From the NCBI GenBank assembly GCA_016209685.1, contig JACQVQ010000008.1, forward strand, positions 193,778 to 257,777: a stretch of DNA of 64,000 nucleotides. Reading direction: 5' to 3'. A model generated the notes under the pieces. The model was not told where the DNA came from. It searched no databases and saw nothing but the letters and a program-made list of their open reading frames with translations. The position numbers and the translations under genes are program-made. Positions within the stretch are counted from its first letter, which is position 1; the number at the start of each line of letters is the position of its first letter. The stretch is from Planctomycetota bacterium. GTDB taxonomy: Bacteria > Planctomycetota > Brocadiia > Brocadiales > Bathyanammoxibiaceae. Below, in pieces: positions 25,349 to 35,565 of the stretch.

Positions 25349-28300
25349 ATGTTTAAATCAGTAAAGACGAGGCTTATAGTCCTTTTCCTCCTCCTGGCCT
25401 TCCTACCCTTGCTGGCCCTGAGGTTTATTGCATATCCCCATGCACTTGGTGCCCTTAAGACAGAGGCGCTCAAGAACCTGGAGAACGTGGGGATAAAGCA
25501 GGCAGAGATTGTTACCCTGTGGATGCGAGAGCGGGTAAGGGACGTAAAGGTAGCCGCCCAGAACCCCCTGGTAATACAGGGCACACACATAACCCCCAGA
25601 GACAAGGAGTTCCTCCTCTTATCTGCCCTCCTGAATACTATTAAAGAGTCTTACGGGTACAAGGAGGTCTTAATCAGTGACGCAGAGGGGCAGGTAAGGG
25701 TCTCCGCCTCCGAACACCTACGCGGTACAAATATCTTTGACTCCGAAGGGTTCCGTAGGTCCCTGGCTGGTATGGCCTTTATTTACGAGGTCTTTCCCAG
25801 GTCGGGGGCAGGGTCACTTACTACAAAAGATGACCTCCCCTGCATGATTTTTTCCAGTCCTGTTACCTCCGGAAACAAGGTCCTGGGCGTACTCATATTC
25901 CAGATGGAGTTGAGGGGGATTAATAGCCTGATGAAGACCGTAAACCTTGGGGTAAGCGGCGAGACCTACGTGATAGACGACAAGGGGCTTACCCTTACGG
26001 AGCTAAAACACTGGCCCAGGGAGAGTGGGAGTATTGGACAGGGTATAAATAACCCTCTAGACGGTAAACCCACCCTGGCCGTACAGGAGTGCCTCAAAGG
26101 ACAGGAGGGGTTTGACGCCGAGGGCTACCTTAACTATGCGGGCGCAGAGGTCTTTGGCTTCTGGCAATGGATACCAGAGTTCAAGCTAGGGATACTGGCG
26201 GAGGTGGGCAAAGACGAGACCCTGAGGGTTGCCTATGACCTCAAGGTAATGGTGAACAGGATTATCTTTGGCCTGAGCGTATCCATTTTCCTGGTTGCCT
26301 TTTACATGGGAAAGAAGATATCCAGGCCCATCCTGAGCCTCACGGCACTCACCAGGAGGATGGCCCAGGGAGACCTCACCCAGAGGGCAGAAATTACCAC
26401 CGGGGACGAGATTGGAGAGCTTGCCAGTTCTTTTAATCAGATGGTAACGGCTATCGGAGACAAGACCAAGAGATTAGAAGAGACTACCAATTTCCTTAAC
26501 AGTATCCTCCTCTCTTCCACGGAGTACTCCATTATGGCCTTAGACCACCAGGGGAGGATACAGACCTTCAATGAGGGGGCAAGAAAGATGTATGGCTACG
26601 AGCCGGAAGAAGTGGTGGGCAGGCACCTTATCTATTCCCTCTTTGATACCGAGGGGAACGGACGGCTAGAGGAGGCCCTCTCCCTCACAGAAAAGACAGG
26701 CAGGTTTGAGATAGACCTTCAGGGGAGGCGGAAGTCCGGAGAATCCTTTCCCGCCCACCTGACCCTTACCCTGAGGAGGGGCGAATCCGCCTTTCTGACG
26801 GTGGGAGGGGCATCGCCGTCTGGTGGTACCATCACCTCAGAGGGCAGACCAATAGGTTTTGTAGCCATCTCTAGAGACGTTACCCGACAAAAGGCCCTGG
26901 AGGCGGAAGTTCAGCGCTACACCTCCACACTGGAAAGAATGGTGGAGGAAAGAACCCAGGCCCTCAGGGCCACCGAACAGCGTTACCGCAGCCTCTTTGA
27001 TGCCACTAAGGATGCTGTCTTTATATGTGATGGGGAAGACAGGTTCCTGGATATAAACCAGGCTGGTGCAGAACTATTTGGCTACTCCTCAAAAGAGGAG
27101 GTATTGAATCAGAAATTCATCAATACCCTCTATGTTAACCCGGAAGATGGGAAGTCCCTGCGCCGTATCATGGACGGGTACGGTTTCATGAAAGATTTTG
27201 AGGTAGAGCTCAAGAGGAAGGACGGTACCAGTATTACCGCACTGATGACCTGCGACCTGAGGGTCAACGACCAGGAGGAGGTCATTGGTTATGAGGGTAT
27301 TATCAGAGACGTTACCGAAAAGAAGAGGCGGGAGAGGGAGAAAGACATAATCAACAACGCAAATAAGACCATTGCCTCCAGCCTCGAGTTAAAGGAGGTC
27401 TATAAGGCAGTGAGCCTGGAGTTAGGGAAGTTTATAGACTTTGACCGCACGAGTATTACTCTCCTCCTGGGAGAGAACAACGTCATAGAGTACATCGTAT
27501 TTACCAAAGGCCAGGATTCCAGCCAACTATCCGAGGGGGTCGTCTTCCTGAAGGGGGGTAGTGCCACAGAGGCCGTCATCAACTCAGGCAGGCCCGTAAT
27601 CGTCCCGGATACGTCAAAGGGAGGATTTTTTACCGATAATATCTTCCATTCGGAAGGCATACTGTCACGTCTAAGTTTCCCTCTGGAATATAAAGGGAGG
27701 GGCATAGGGGCATTGAATTTTGGCAGTAAAAAGATAAACAATTTCACACAGGAGCACGTGGAACTCCTTATGCAAGTGGCCCCACAACTGGCTATTGCCA
27801 TAGAAAACTCCAATCTTTTCTGCAGGATTCGCGACTCTGAGGAGAAATACAGAGACCTCATAGAGAACGCCCCGGAGATGATACACCAGCTGGACGCACA
27901 GGGGAGGTTCCTTGACGTGAACAAGACGGAGCTGGAACGCCTGGGTTACAGTTGTCAGGAGATGCTTAAACTGGGGCTGGAGGACATAGTCCCCAGGGAG
28001 TATAAGAAAGGCGTTAAGAGACACCTCGCAAGGGTGGTGGAAATGGGTCACGACCGTGCAGAGGCCGTCTTCCTCACCAAATTCGGCCAATGGATGTATG
28101 TGGAGATGGACACCACGGGCCTCCGGGACCCCCTAAGCGGTCGTTTCATCCACGCCAGGAGTTTTGTAAGAGACATAACGGAGAGAAAGAAGGCCGAAAA
28201 AGAACTCCTCCGCCTCGCCCATACCATCAGGAGCATCGGTGAATGTGTCGTCATCGCAGATAAAGAAGGCAAAATATCTTTTGTCAATAAGGCCTTTGAG

Positions 28301-29443
28301 AATGTTACCCATTATGAGGCTAGAGAGGTGTTAGGCAAGAATATAGACCTCTTGGGCTCACCCAATAGCCCAACGGGGTGGCAGGAAGAACTCTTGGGGG
28401 GTACTTTTGGCGTCGGAGTATGGGAAGGAGAATTGCTTTTTAAAAGGAAGGATGGAGAGGAGTTCCCAGTTTACCTATTCACCTCCATTATTAAAGAAGC
28501 CGACAAAGAGCCACCAGCCATGGTGGTTGCCTTCAGGGACATTGCTGAAAACAAGAGGTTGCAGATGGAACTACTGCAATCAGAAAAGATGGCCGCCATA
28601 GGGCAGCTTGCTGCCGGGGTGGCCCACGAGATACGCAACCCTTTAAACATCATCGGCAGTTCTATATACTATCTGAAGGAAGTCCTTCCGGATGCCCCCA
28701 CTAACGCCCAGGCAGGCCAGCCCGGTGCCGATAGGGTGCAGGGCCAGGAGGACAACATAAAAGACCACCTTAGGATAATTCAGGAGGAAATCCGCCGTTG
28801 TCAGAGGATTATAACCCATCTCCTGGACTTCTCTCACAGGGCCAAACCGGAATCAGAAGAATGTGACCTTAACAGGCTTATAGAGGACACCCTCTTCCTG
28901 GTGGGTAAAGAATTGGAAGTTAACAAAGTAAAGGTGGTCAAGGTCTTTCAGTCCCTCCCTCCCCTCTATCTCAACGTGGATGACATGAAACAGGTACTCT
29001 TAAATGTTATCCTCAACGCCAGGGACGCTATGCCCAGGGGAGGCATCCTGAAGATTATTACTCAACTCGGTACTCCAGATACCGTAGAAGTAGTCTTCAG
29101 CGACACAGGGCAGGGTATACCTCAGAACGCGCTAAAGAACCTGTTCCTACCCTTTTACACCACAAAAGAACCAGGGATGGGTACGGGACTCGGACTCTAT
29201 GCCGTCCATTCTGCCGTTAAACGGGCAAAGGGTTCCATAAAGGTGGATTCTACTCCTGGACGTGGCACCACCTTCACTATCAGCCTGCCTTTATCAGGAG
29301 CGGCCCAGCCGCACCCACCTGCCCTGAACCAGAATGGTTCAGGGCCTGCGGTGTTTGATACCACAGGGTTGCTGTCTGGCACTGGGGACAAGGTCTCAGG
29401 GTACGTAGGTCCAGAGGGTATAGAAGATGACAGGGAAAGCTAG
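25349..29443 (+). CDS. Large hybrid-sensing histidine kinase (Cache-HAMP-PAS-PAS-GAF-PAS-PAS-HisKA-HATPase)
   Basis: This 1364-residue kinase has a periplasmic Cache-like sensor between membrane helices at about 9-28 and 303-321, HAMP (to about 375), PAS domains at about 384-510 and 545-665, a GAF domain (about 680-835), and two more PAS domains (about 835-950 and 957-1075). A normal kinase core follows: GVAHEIRNPLNI (phospho-His), NVILNARDAM, DTGQGIP and GTGLGLYAVH. The partner NtrC-type regulator overlaps by 17 bp. Two insertions in linkers, AQAGQPGADRVQG and PPALNQNGSGPAV, derive from dispersed repeats. Signal unknown. Confidence 0.93.
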   Translation: MFKSVKTRLIVLFLLLAFLPLLALRFIAYPHALGALKTEALKNLENVGIKQAEIVTLWMRERVRDVKVAAQNPLVIQGTHITPRDKEFLLLSALLNTIKESYGYKEVLISDAEGQVRVSASEHLRGTNIFDSEGFRRSLAGMAFIYEVFPRSGAGSLTTKDDLPCMIFSSPVTSGNKVLGVLIFQMELRGINSLMKTVNLGVSGETYVIDDKGLTLTELKHWPRESGSIGQGINNPLDGKPTLAVQECLKGQEGFDAEGYLNYAGAEVFGFWQWIPEFKLGILAEVGKDETLRVAYDLKVMVNRIIFGLSVSIFLVAFYMGKKISRPILSLTALTRRMAQGDLTQRAEITTGDEIGELASSFNQMVTAIGDKTKRLEETTNFLNSILLSSTEYSIMALDHQGRIQTFNEGARKMYGYEPEEVVGRHLIYSLFDTEGNGRLEEALSLTEKTGRFEIDLQGRRKSGESFPAHLTLTLRRGESAFLTVGGASPSGGTITSEGRPIGFVAISRDVTRQKALEAEVQRYTSTLERMVEERTQALRATEQRYRSLFDATKDAVFICDGEDRFLDINQAGAELFGYSSKEEVLNQKFINTLYVNPEDGKSLRRIMDGYGFMKDFEVELKRKDGTSITALMTCDLRVNDQEEVIGYEGIIRDVTEKKRREREKDIINNANKTIASSLELKEVYKAVSLELGKFIDFDRTSITLLLGENNVIEYIVFTKGQDSSQLSEGVVFLKGGSATEAVINSGRPVIVPDTSKGGFFTDNIFHSEGILSRLSFPLEYKGRGIGALNFGSKKINNFTQEHVELLMQVAPQLAIAIENSNLFCRIRDSEEKYRDLIENAPEMIHQLDAQGRFLDVNKTELERLGYSCQEMLKLGLEDIVPREYKKGVKRHLARVVEMGHDRAEAVFLTKFGQWMYVEMDTTGLRDPLSGRFIHARSFVRDITERKKAEKELLRLAHTIRSIGECVVIADKEGKISFVNKAFENVTHYEAREVLGKNIDLLGSPNSPTGWQEELLGGTFGVGVWEGELLFKRKDGEEFPVYLFTSIIKEADKEPPAMVVAFRDIAENKRLQMELLQSEKMAAIGQLAAGVAHEIRNPLNIIGSSIYYLKEVLPDAPTNAQAGQPGADRVQGQEDNIKDHLRIIQEEIRRCQRIITHLLDFSHRAKPESEECDLNRLIEDTLFLVGKELEVNKVKVVKVFQSLPPLYLNVDDMKQVLLNVILNARDAMPRGGILKIITQLGTPDTVEVVFSDTGQGIPQNALKNLFLPFYTTKEPGMGTGLGLYAVHSAVKRAKGSIKVDSTPGRGTTFTISLPLSGAAQPHPPALNQNGSGPAVFDTTGLLSGTGDKVSGYVGPEGIEDDRES

Positions 29444-30803
29444 AGTCCTGGTAGTAGACGACGAGATTAACCTGTTAAAGACGCTGAGTGACATCCTTAA
29501 CAGGAACGGCTATGAGGTGGCGGTGGCTAAGGACGGCCCTTCAGCCCTTGGCCTTATAGAAAAGGATGGGTTTGACATTGCCCTGCTGGATATAAGGATG
29601 CCCCACATGGACGGGGTTGAACTACTGGGGCGAATCAAGGCCCGACACCCCGATGTGGAAGTAATCATCATGACCGCCTACGGCACCATAGAGACTGCCA
29701 TAAAGTCCATAAAGCTAGGGGCCTATGCCTATATCCTCAAGCCCCTGGATATAGATGACGTACTGGTGAACCTGAAGAAAATAACCCAGATGAAGACCCT
29801 GGCTGGGGAGGCCAGATTTCTCCAGGACCAACTCCTGCAGGAACACAGCTACGAGCACATTATAGGCAGGTCTAAGCAGATACGAGGGGTGGTAGAAACT
29901 ATAAAGAAAGTGGCCCCCTCGGACTCCACTGTCCTCATCACAGGCCCCAGTGGCGCTGGAAAAGAGATGGTGGCCGACGCCGTCCACTACTCCAGCAAGC
30001 GGTGTTCAAGACCTTACCTGAAGATTAACTGTGCCGCCTTTCCGGAGACCCTCCTGGAGAGCGAACTCTTTGGCTACGAAAAAGGGGCCTTTACGGGGGC
30101 TGATAAACAGAAGAAAGGTAAATTTGAGGTAGCCGACGGAGGTACCCTCTTCCTGGACGAGATAGGGGACATGCCCTTCCCCATGCAGGCCAAATTACTC
30201 AGGGTGCTGGAAAAAGGGGAGTTTGAGCGACTGGGAGGTAATGATGTCATAAAGGTGGACGTCCGTTTCGTTGCCGCCACCAATCAGAACCTTACCAGGA
30301 TGTTACAGGAAAGACGCTTCAGAAGTGACCTATTCTACCGTCTCAATACCGTTATAATTAATTTACCACCTCTGGTAGAGAGGAGCGAGGACATACCCTT
30401 ACTGGTAGACCATTTTCTTGCGAAGTTTTCCAGAGAAATGAGCAGAAAGCAACCAGACGTCAGCCCCGAGGCCGTGAAACTCATACTCTCCTACCCCTGG
30501 CCAGGCAACGTTAGGGAATTGGCCAACGCCATAGAACGGGCAGTGATATTCTGCGAAAAAGGGGTAATAAAGCCCCATGACCTCCCCCCCGCCATACACC
30601 ATGGGCCCTCATCCGCCTCAGGCGAACCCCATGAGTTCCTCCCGGAAGACCTCCGCCTGGATGCAGTGGAAAGCCGGCATATAAGCGAGGTACTCAAGCT
30701 CACCGGGGGTAACAAAAACGAGGCCGCAAGACGCCTGGGCATCCACAGGGAGACCCTCTATAAGAAAATAAAAAAGTTTAACCTGCCGGATGCCGGGGAC
30801 TAG
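29427..30803 (+). CDS. NtrC-family sigma-54-dependent response regulator
   Basis: The receiver domain (residues 1-120) has DDE, the phosphoacceptor Asp in LLDIRMP, and the conserved Lys in LKPL. The AAA+ domain has GPSGAGKE (Walker A), the sigma-54 contact loop GAFTGA, GGTLFLDEIGDM (Walker B) and NVRELANAIERAV. The C-terminal Fis-type helix-turn-helix ends RRLGIHRETLYKKIKKF. It should activate sigma-54 promoters when phosphorylated by the overlapping kinase gene product. A linker SSASGEPHE comes from a CCGCCTCAGGCG palindrome at about 30612. Confidence 0.95.
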   Translation: MTGKARVLVVDDEINLLKTLSDILNRNGYEVAVAKDGPSALGLIEKDGFDIALLDIRMPHMDGVELLGRIKARHPDVEVIIMTAYGTIETAIKSIKLGAYAYILKPLDIDDVLVNLKKITQMKTLAGEARFLQDQLLQEHSYEHIIGRSKQIRGVVETIKKVAPSDSTVLITGPSGAGKEMVADAVHYSSKRCSRPYLKINCAAFPETLLESELFGYEKGAFTGADKQKKGKFEVADGGTLFLDEIGDMPFPMQAKLLRVLEKGEFERLGGNDVIKVDVRFVAATNQNLTRMLQERRFRSDLFYRLNTVIINLPPLVERSEDIPLLVDHFLAKFSREMSRKQPDVSPEAVKLILSYPWPGNVRELANAIERAVIFCEKGVIKPHDLPPAIHHGPSSASGEPHEFLPEDLRLDAVESRHISEVLKLTGGNKNEAARRLGIHRETLYKKIKKFNLPDAGD

Positions 30804-30834
30804 CCCTTGCCCCCCAACCTCTGATTCTAATTCC

Positions 30835-31458
30835 ATGTTAAAACTCATCATAGGCACCAGGAATCTCAAAAAAAGAGAGGAGTTGGTGGAACTGCTTAAA
30901 GGACTTCCCTTGAAGCTCCAGGGTATTGAAGACTACCCGGACCTCCCAGAGGTAGAGGAGGATGGGAAGACCTTCCAGGAGAACGCCATAAAAAAGGCCA
31001 CCACCGTGGCTAAACTCACGGGAGAATGGGCCGTGGCGGAAGATTCTGGCCTGGAGGTGGATGCCCTGGGTGGTGCCCCGGGGGTACGTTCCGCACGCTA
31101 CGCAGGGGAGGTGTTACCCGCCCCAGGCGGACGCCCGCCTGAGGCTGCCTATAAGGAAAACAACCTAAAACTCCTCAAGGCCATGGAGGGGATTACGCCT
31201 GAGCGCCGGACTGCCAGGTTCCGATGCGTCATTGCCCTTGCTAACCCAGAGGGGCTCCTTTTTGTGGTTGAAGGACAGTGCGAAGGCCTCGTATCTCAGG
31301 AGGCCAGGGGGGAACAGGGTTTCGGCTATGACCCTGTCTTCTATCTGCCTGGCTATGGGAAGACCTTCGCGGAGCTGGGTACTGTAGTGAAAAACCAGGT
31401 CAGTCACAGGGCCCAGGCCCTCAAAAAATTTAGAGAAAGGCTGCGGGAGCTTATTTAG
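30835..31458 (+). CDS. rdgB: XTP/dITP diphosphatase (RdgB/HAM1)
   Basis: This house-cleaning enzyme hydrolyses dITP and XTP. Seen are IIGTRNLKKREEL, AVAEDSGLEVDALGGAPGVRSARYAG (in two parts), FGYDPVFYLPGYGKTFAEL and the C-terminal VSHRAQALKKF. The ATG at 30835 starts directly at the family N-terminus; the frame is open 15 codons upstream but without family similarity. A loop PAPGGRPPEAAYK carries an insertion of the palindrome family CCAGGCGGACGCCCGCCTGAGG. Confidence 0.94.
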   Translation: MLKLIIGTRNLKKREELVELLKGLPLKLQGIEDYPDLPEVEEDGKTFQENAIKKATTVAKLTGEWAVAEDSGLEVDALGGAPGVRSARYAGEVLPAPGGRPPEAAYKENNLKLLKAMEGITPERRTARFRCVIALANPEGLLFVVEGQCEGLVSQEARGEQGFGYDPVFYLPGYGKTFAELGTVVKNQVSHRAQALKKFRERLRELI

Positions 31459-31468
31459 AAAAGTAATG

Positions 31469-31540
31469 AGAACTCTGAAAAAGCCGTAACGACACTATCT
31501 TTCATTCTTAATCCGTAGGGGCACGGCACGCCGTGCCCCT
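31469..31540. repeat. MITE left end followed by a GTAGGGGC hairpin
   Basis: AGAACTCTGAAAAAGC (31469-31484) matches the left terminal repeat of the MITE-like family, with TTTCATTCTT inside. The right part is replaced by GTAGGGGCACGG-CA-CGCCGTGCCCCTAC. Confidence 0.6.
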
Positions 31541-31564
31541 ACCTCATTCAGTCCCTACAAGTTC

Positions 31565-34500
31565 ATGATGAAGAAGCTGTCCTTATTTCTTATATTGTAT
31601 CTCCTCCTTTTTTCTTATCCCTCTGCAGAGGCAGGGGAGGGGCTATCACCCAAGGCGGAGGTCTCACCTGGTAAAAGACAGGACTCAATCCAGAAGTCTC
31701 CTTTCTTGACGTCTGGTCCGCCTAAGCCTGCCCTGCACCGTTCTGGTGCAGGGCCTGCCCTTGAGCGAAGCGAAGGGGCGGAAACCGCCCCGTCACTGGA
31801 GGAGTCAAGGGCTAGGGCAGAAGAGGCCAGACTCCAGGCGGAATCTGTAATGGCCTCCTATGAGAAGTCCATAAAAGACCTGGAGATGGAACTCCGGAGG
31901 GCCGAGGAAGAATCCATCAAGACAATGGCTGAAAAGGAGGCCCTGGTTGCCAGGAAGACCATTGGGCTGGAATTGGCCGTGGCTTCTCAGCTAGAGGAGG
32001 CAACAAGGGAAAGGGGCCAGCTTTTAAGGGATAGACTCCAGGTCTTAAGGGAGAGTCTCCGTTCCGAGGAAGAAGTCCTGAAGGCCAGGAATGATACGGT
32101 GACCATATTAGAGAAAGGAACCAGACTAGCAGATAAAGTGGTGGCTATCCCGATTGAAAGGGTGTCCATGGTACGGAAGGAAGTGGAAGTTGAAGAGGCC
32201 TACCTCCAGTCTGCCAATGCCGGACTGAGGGAGAAAGAGTCGTATTTAGCGGGGCTGAAGGTGAAATTTAAAGAAGTGCAAGCGAAAATCAAGGAGGAAG
32301 AGAGACGGCTCCGAGGAGACCTCAAGACCCTGGAAGAACTCCCTTTTGGAAAAGGGGAAGGGCCACAACGTTTTGTCTATCAGAGCAGACTCCTGCTCCA
32401 GACACGCCTGGCAAACATAAATGATGAGATGGCCATAGGAGAGGAAGAGATAAAGTTAGCTGAGAGAGGACTGGGAAAGGCAAGGATAGACTCTTTTAAT
32501 GTCCAGCTTAGAGTGGCGTTGTTAAAGGAGGAGGTCTCACTCCTTGAAGGGAGACTAAAGGCGGAAGAACTCCAAAAAAAGGAGGAAGAGGCCGAGACAG
32601 CCCGCAGGGCTGAGGAAGAAAGAAAGAAGGAAGCAGAGGTAGAAAAGGCGGCCGCCCATAAGGAGGAAGCGGAGGCCTTAAAAAAGGCAGGAGAGTTGGA
32701 CCAACAGCAACGGGACGCCGTCTCTCCCGAGCGAAGACGGTCGCTGGAACTGGAATCCACTATCTTTACACTCCAGGGGGAGATAGCCAAGAAAAAGGAC
32801 ACCCTCGCTACTGAGAGGACGAGGTTGTTTGAGGATAATGCCGAGTACAAGAAGCTGGTCAGGGACGTACACACAATATTGGGCGGGGAGAACACCCCCT
32901 CTGAGATAAGGGAAGAGATGCCCCTGCTAAAGGACGGGACGGCACGATGGGAAGAGAAATTAGAGGCAGTGGAGAACCTGTTAGAGGCGGTACAGAAGGA
33001 GAGGTCACTGCTAGCAGAACAGCTACAGCAAGCCCGTTCTGAACTGGTTGCACCTCCCGGTGAAAGCCCTGAAATCATAAGGGAGGCTGAAGTCCTTAAA
33101 GATACGACCCTGGCCAGTAAGTTGATGGCCCATGCTCAAGAAAAGGTCAAACTACTGGAGGAGGAAGGGCGGCTTATAACTGCATGGGTCACAAGGATAG
33201 AGGAGAGGAGGGGAATTGTTCGGGAGGGGCTTCAACTGCTTGCCGATGCTACGAGGGGACTCTCCGGTATCAGTGCCGCTAATATATGGGTCGGGCGGGA
33301 GTGGAAGGCTAGCTGGTTGGCCACGAAGGGGGGGCTGGCGAGACTCCTCTCCCCCAGGAAGGGTTCAGACATTATTACCTTCATAGAGGACCCTGCCCAG
33401 AGGAGTATACGCACGTCAATGGCCGGAGTGGGTGTACTTGCCCTCATTACGGCGGCAGTCTTTGGTTGGTATTATTGCAAGAGGTGGTGTCGGCTAAGCC
33501 TCAAGAGGTTAGAAGAGGCAGGTTCCCAGAATTATATAAAGGCCGCCCTACTGCCTGCCCTCTTCAGGGTCTTACAGGGTGGGGTTACCTTGTGGTTGGT
33601 CCTGGGTCTATGTTTTGGCATAGCGTCCCTGTTTGAGATTGAAGGCCCCCTTACGCACTCTCTAAAGTATGGGCTTATAGTCTTCTCCATTTATAAAGTA
33701 CTACATGGTTTTCTGGTAGAGGCTGTAAAGCCAAAGGGGTGGGGCAGGCCACTCCTGACCTTACCCCCTCCCCTGGCCTGGCACGGCTATCTTACCCTCC
33801 ATACAATCCTACTCTACTCAGCCATCTTTATCACCATTATAGGGGTTCTGGGTTCTTTTGGGCCCAGGACCCAGGAAATACTGTGGAGGGTGTACTCCCT
33901 CAGTGTCCTTGCCCTCTTTATCTGGTTTGTGGCCCCTAAGTCAGTGTTCCTGGCACTATTATCTTCACCCTCGGCGGAGGTGGTCTCCGCCTCAGGTGTG
34001 CCCGATGTCAAAAAAGTGGCCTCGCCACCCGGAACCAAGTTGAGGAAGTTTCAGAGGGGATGCGTCCATACCGTCCATCCACTTACTATAGCCTTCCTTG
34101 TACTCCTTGTAGTCTTAGACAGTCTAGGCTACACCTCTATGACCTATGCCCTTATAGGCACCGCCATAAGTTGCATGATTACCCTGGCATCTGTGGCAGT
34201 GGCAAGGAAGCTCATAACCACCTTTATATTAGATAGGCTGGCCCGCAAGAGGCCCGTTGGAGAGGATGAAGGCGTAGTAGCCTTCAAGGTTACCAGGGGT
34301 ATAGTGGATTATTCTTCAGTTATAGTATCTATTATTGTAATAGTTAGTTTGTGGGTGGCTACCCTTGTGGACTTTGCCAGCACACCTGCGGCCCCGGAGC
34401 CCTTCAAGGGCTTCGCCTCGGAGATAGAAAATGTCCTGAGGATAACGGCAGGGGTATTGGGGTACAAATTGGGCCTGGGCGAGGGGGGATACACTACCCC

Positions 34501-35326
34501 CCTTAAGATTATAGTAGGACTCATCCTGGTGGGAATAGCCTTCCTGGTAGCCGCTACTATAAAACGGTTTCTCCAGAGGAGGGTCCTGGGTAAATTAGGA
34601 CTTGAGAGGGGAATGGAGGCTACTATCTCTTCTATAATTACTTACGTTATTATCGCCTTTTCAGTCCTCTTTGCCATGAGCGTGGCAGGGGTTCCTCTCA
34701 GGAGCCTTGCCTTCTTCGCCGGGGCACTGGGTATTGGTATTGGTTTTGGCCTGCAGAACATCGTACACAACTTTGTTAGCGGTATCGTCCTCCTCTTTGA
34801 AAGGCCCATCAGGGTAGGGGACATCATTATCCTTGAACAAGGACTGAAGGGTACGGTGGAGAAGATAGGTCCAAGGAGCACTATCCTGATTACCCCAGAT
34901 AATGTTAGTGTGGTGATACCTAATTCTAAATTAATAGATACTCAGATAGTGAACTGGAGCCAGCCTACGGAGAGGCTCAGGGTTTCTACGAGTGTAGGTG
35001 TGGCCTATGGTTCTGACTTAGAACTTGTAAAGAATTGTCTCTTAGAGGTGGCAAAGAAACACCCCATGGTCAGGAAGTATCCCGAGCCCATGGTCCGCTT
35101 TGAGAAGTTCGGAGACAGTGCCCTTGTCTTTGAACTCATCTACTGGGTGGATAATGCCAACGCAAGATGGGTGGCTTTGAGCGAACTGAATTTTGCCATA
35201 GATAAGACCTTCAGAGAACATAACATCTCCATCCCCTTCCCCCAACAAGACTTACATATACGCACCGTATTGCCGCCCACCTCAGGTGGACCGCAGGATA
35301 CAAAGGAGACAAAAGTCAGGGAGTAG
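31565..35326 (+). CDS. Giant MscS-family mechanosensitive channel (MscK/MscM-like)
   Basis: The 1253-residue protein has a signal peptide, a periplasmic coiled-coil region (residues about 75-570, Glu/Lys/Arg rich), several membrane helices from about 620 on, and the MscS pore and beta domains at about 1000-1235. The pore helix region reads FAGALGIGIGFGLQNIVHNF, then FERPIRVGDII and PNSKLIDTQIVNWS. It would release solutes on hypo-osmotic shock. The early segment KPALHRSGAGPALERSEGA and the C-terminal TSGGPQ and VRE ends are repeat-derived, as is a SASGVPD loop near residue 810. Confidence 0.9.
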   Translation: MMKKLSLFLILYLLLFSYPSAEAGEGLSPKAEVSPGKRQDSIQKSPFLTSGPPKPALHRSGAGPALERSEGAETAPSLEESRARAEEARLQAESVMASYEKSIKDLEMELRRAEEESIKTMAEKEALVARKTIGLELAVASQLEEATRERGQLLRDRLQVLRESLRSEEEVLKARNDTVTILEKGTRLADKVVAIPIERVSMVRKEVEVEEAYLQSANAGLREKESYLAGLKVKFKEVQAKIKEEERRLRGDLKTLEELPFGKGEGPQRFVYQSRLLLQTRLANINDEMAIGEEEIKLAERGLGKARIDSFNVQLRVALLKEEVSLLEGRLKAEELQKKEEEAETARRAEEERKKEAEVEKAAAHKEEAEALKKAGELDQQQRDAVSPERRRSLELESTIFTLQGEIAKKKDTLATERTRLFEDNAEYKKLVRDVHTILGGENTPSEIREEMPLLKDGTARWEEKLEAVENLLEAVQKERSLLAEQLQQARSELVAPPGESPEIIREAEVLKDTTLASKLMAHAQEKVKLLEEEGRLITAWVTRIEERRGIVREGLQLLADATRGLSGISAANIWVGREWKASWLATKGGLARLLSPRKGSDIITFIEDPAQRSIRTSMAGVGVLALITAAVFGWYYCKRWCRLSLKRLEEAGSQNYIKAALLPALFRVLQGGVTLWLVLGLCFGIASLFEIEGPLTHSLKYGLIVFSIYKVLHGFLVEAVKPKGWGRPLLTLPPPLAWHGYLTLHTILLYSAIFITIIGVLGSFGPRTQEILWRVYSLSVLALFIWFVAPKSVFLALLSSPSAEVVSASGVPDVKKVASPPGTKLRKFQRGCVHTVHPLTIAFLVLLVVLDSLGYTSMTYALIGTAISCMITLASVAVARKLITTFILDRLARKRPVGEDEGVVAFKVTRGIVDYSSVIVSIIVIVSLWVATLVDFASTPAAPEPFKGFASEIENVLRITAGVLGYKLGLGEGGYTTPLKIIVGLILVGIAFLVAATIKRFLQRRVLGKLGLERGMEATISSIITYVIIAFSVLFAMSVAGVPLRSLAFFAGALGIGIGFGLQNIVHNFVSGIVLLFERPIRVGDIIILEQGLKGTVEKIGPRSTILITPDNVSVVIPNSKLIDTQIVNWSQPTERLRVSTSVGVAYGSDLELVKNCLLEVAKKHPMVRKYPEPMVRFEKFGDSALVFELIYWVDNANARWVALSELNFAIDKTFREHNISIPFPQQDLHIRTVLPPTSGGPQDTKETKVRE

Positions 35327-35430
35327 GGGTTAGGGGGCAGAAAAAACTGAATTGTAAAATGAAAATTTTAAATTTCCAATTTTCAATTTACAATTTTTTC
35401 CCTCCCCCCGCTTCCCTGCCCCCTAGCTAC
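35320..35430. repeat. Inverted heptad array after the channel gene
   Basis: AGGGAGTAGGGGTTAGGGGG-type units, then an AT-rich inverted part (TTGTAAAATGAAAATTTTAA / CAATTTTCAATTTACAA) and CCCCCTAGC. The channel stop codon lies inside. Confidence 0.75.
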
Positions 35431-35446
35431 TGTACCCCATCTCCCC

Positions 35447-35477
35447 TTGACAAAAGGGTAAATTGATTTAGTATAGA
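35447..35477 (+). promoter_or_regulatory. Weak sigma-70 promoter candidate for the S41 protease
   Basis: TTGACA (35447-35452) with TATAGA at 35472-35477, spacer 19 bp, longer than ideal. Confidence 0.3.
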
Positions 35478-35500
35478 AGTAAAGATAGTAGGCAGCTTGT

Positions 35501-35527
35501 AGGGGCGTATTGCAATACGCCCCTGCT
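35501..35527. repeat. GTAGGGGC hairpin
   Basis: TAGGGGCGTATTGC-AATACGCCCCTG, the same palindrome type that lies in frame in hypE (53440-53467). Confidence 0.75.
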
Positions 35528-35565
35528 TTTACTGCCTGCTCCTTACTGCCTACTTTTTACTGAGC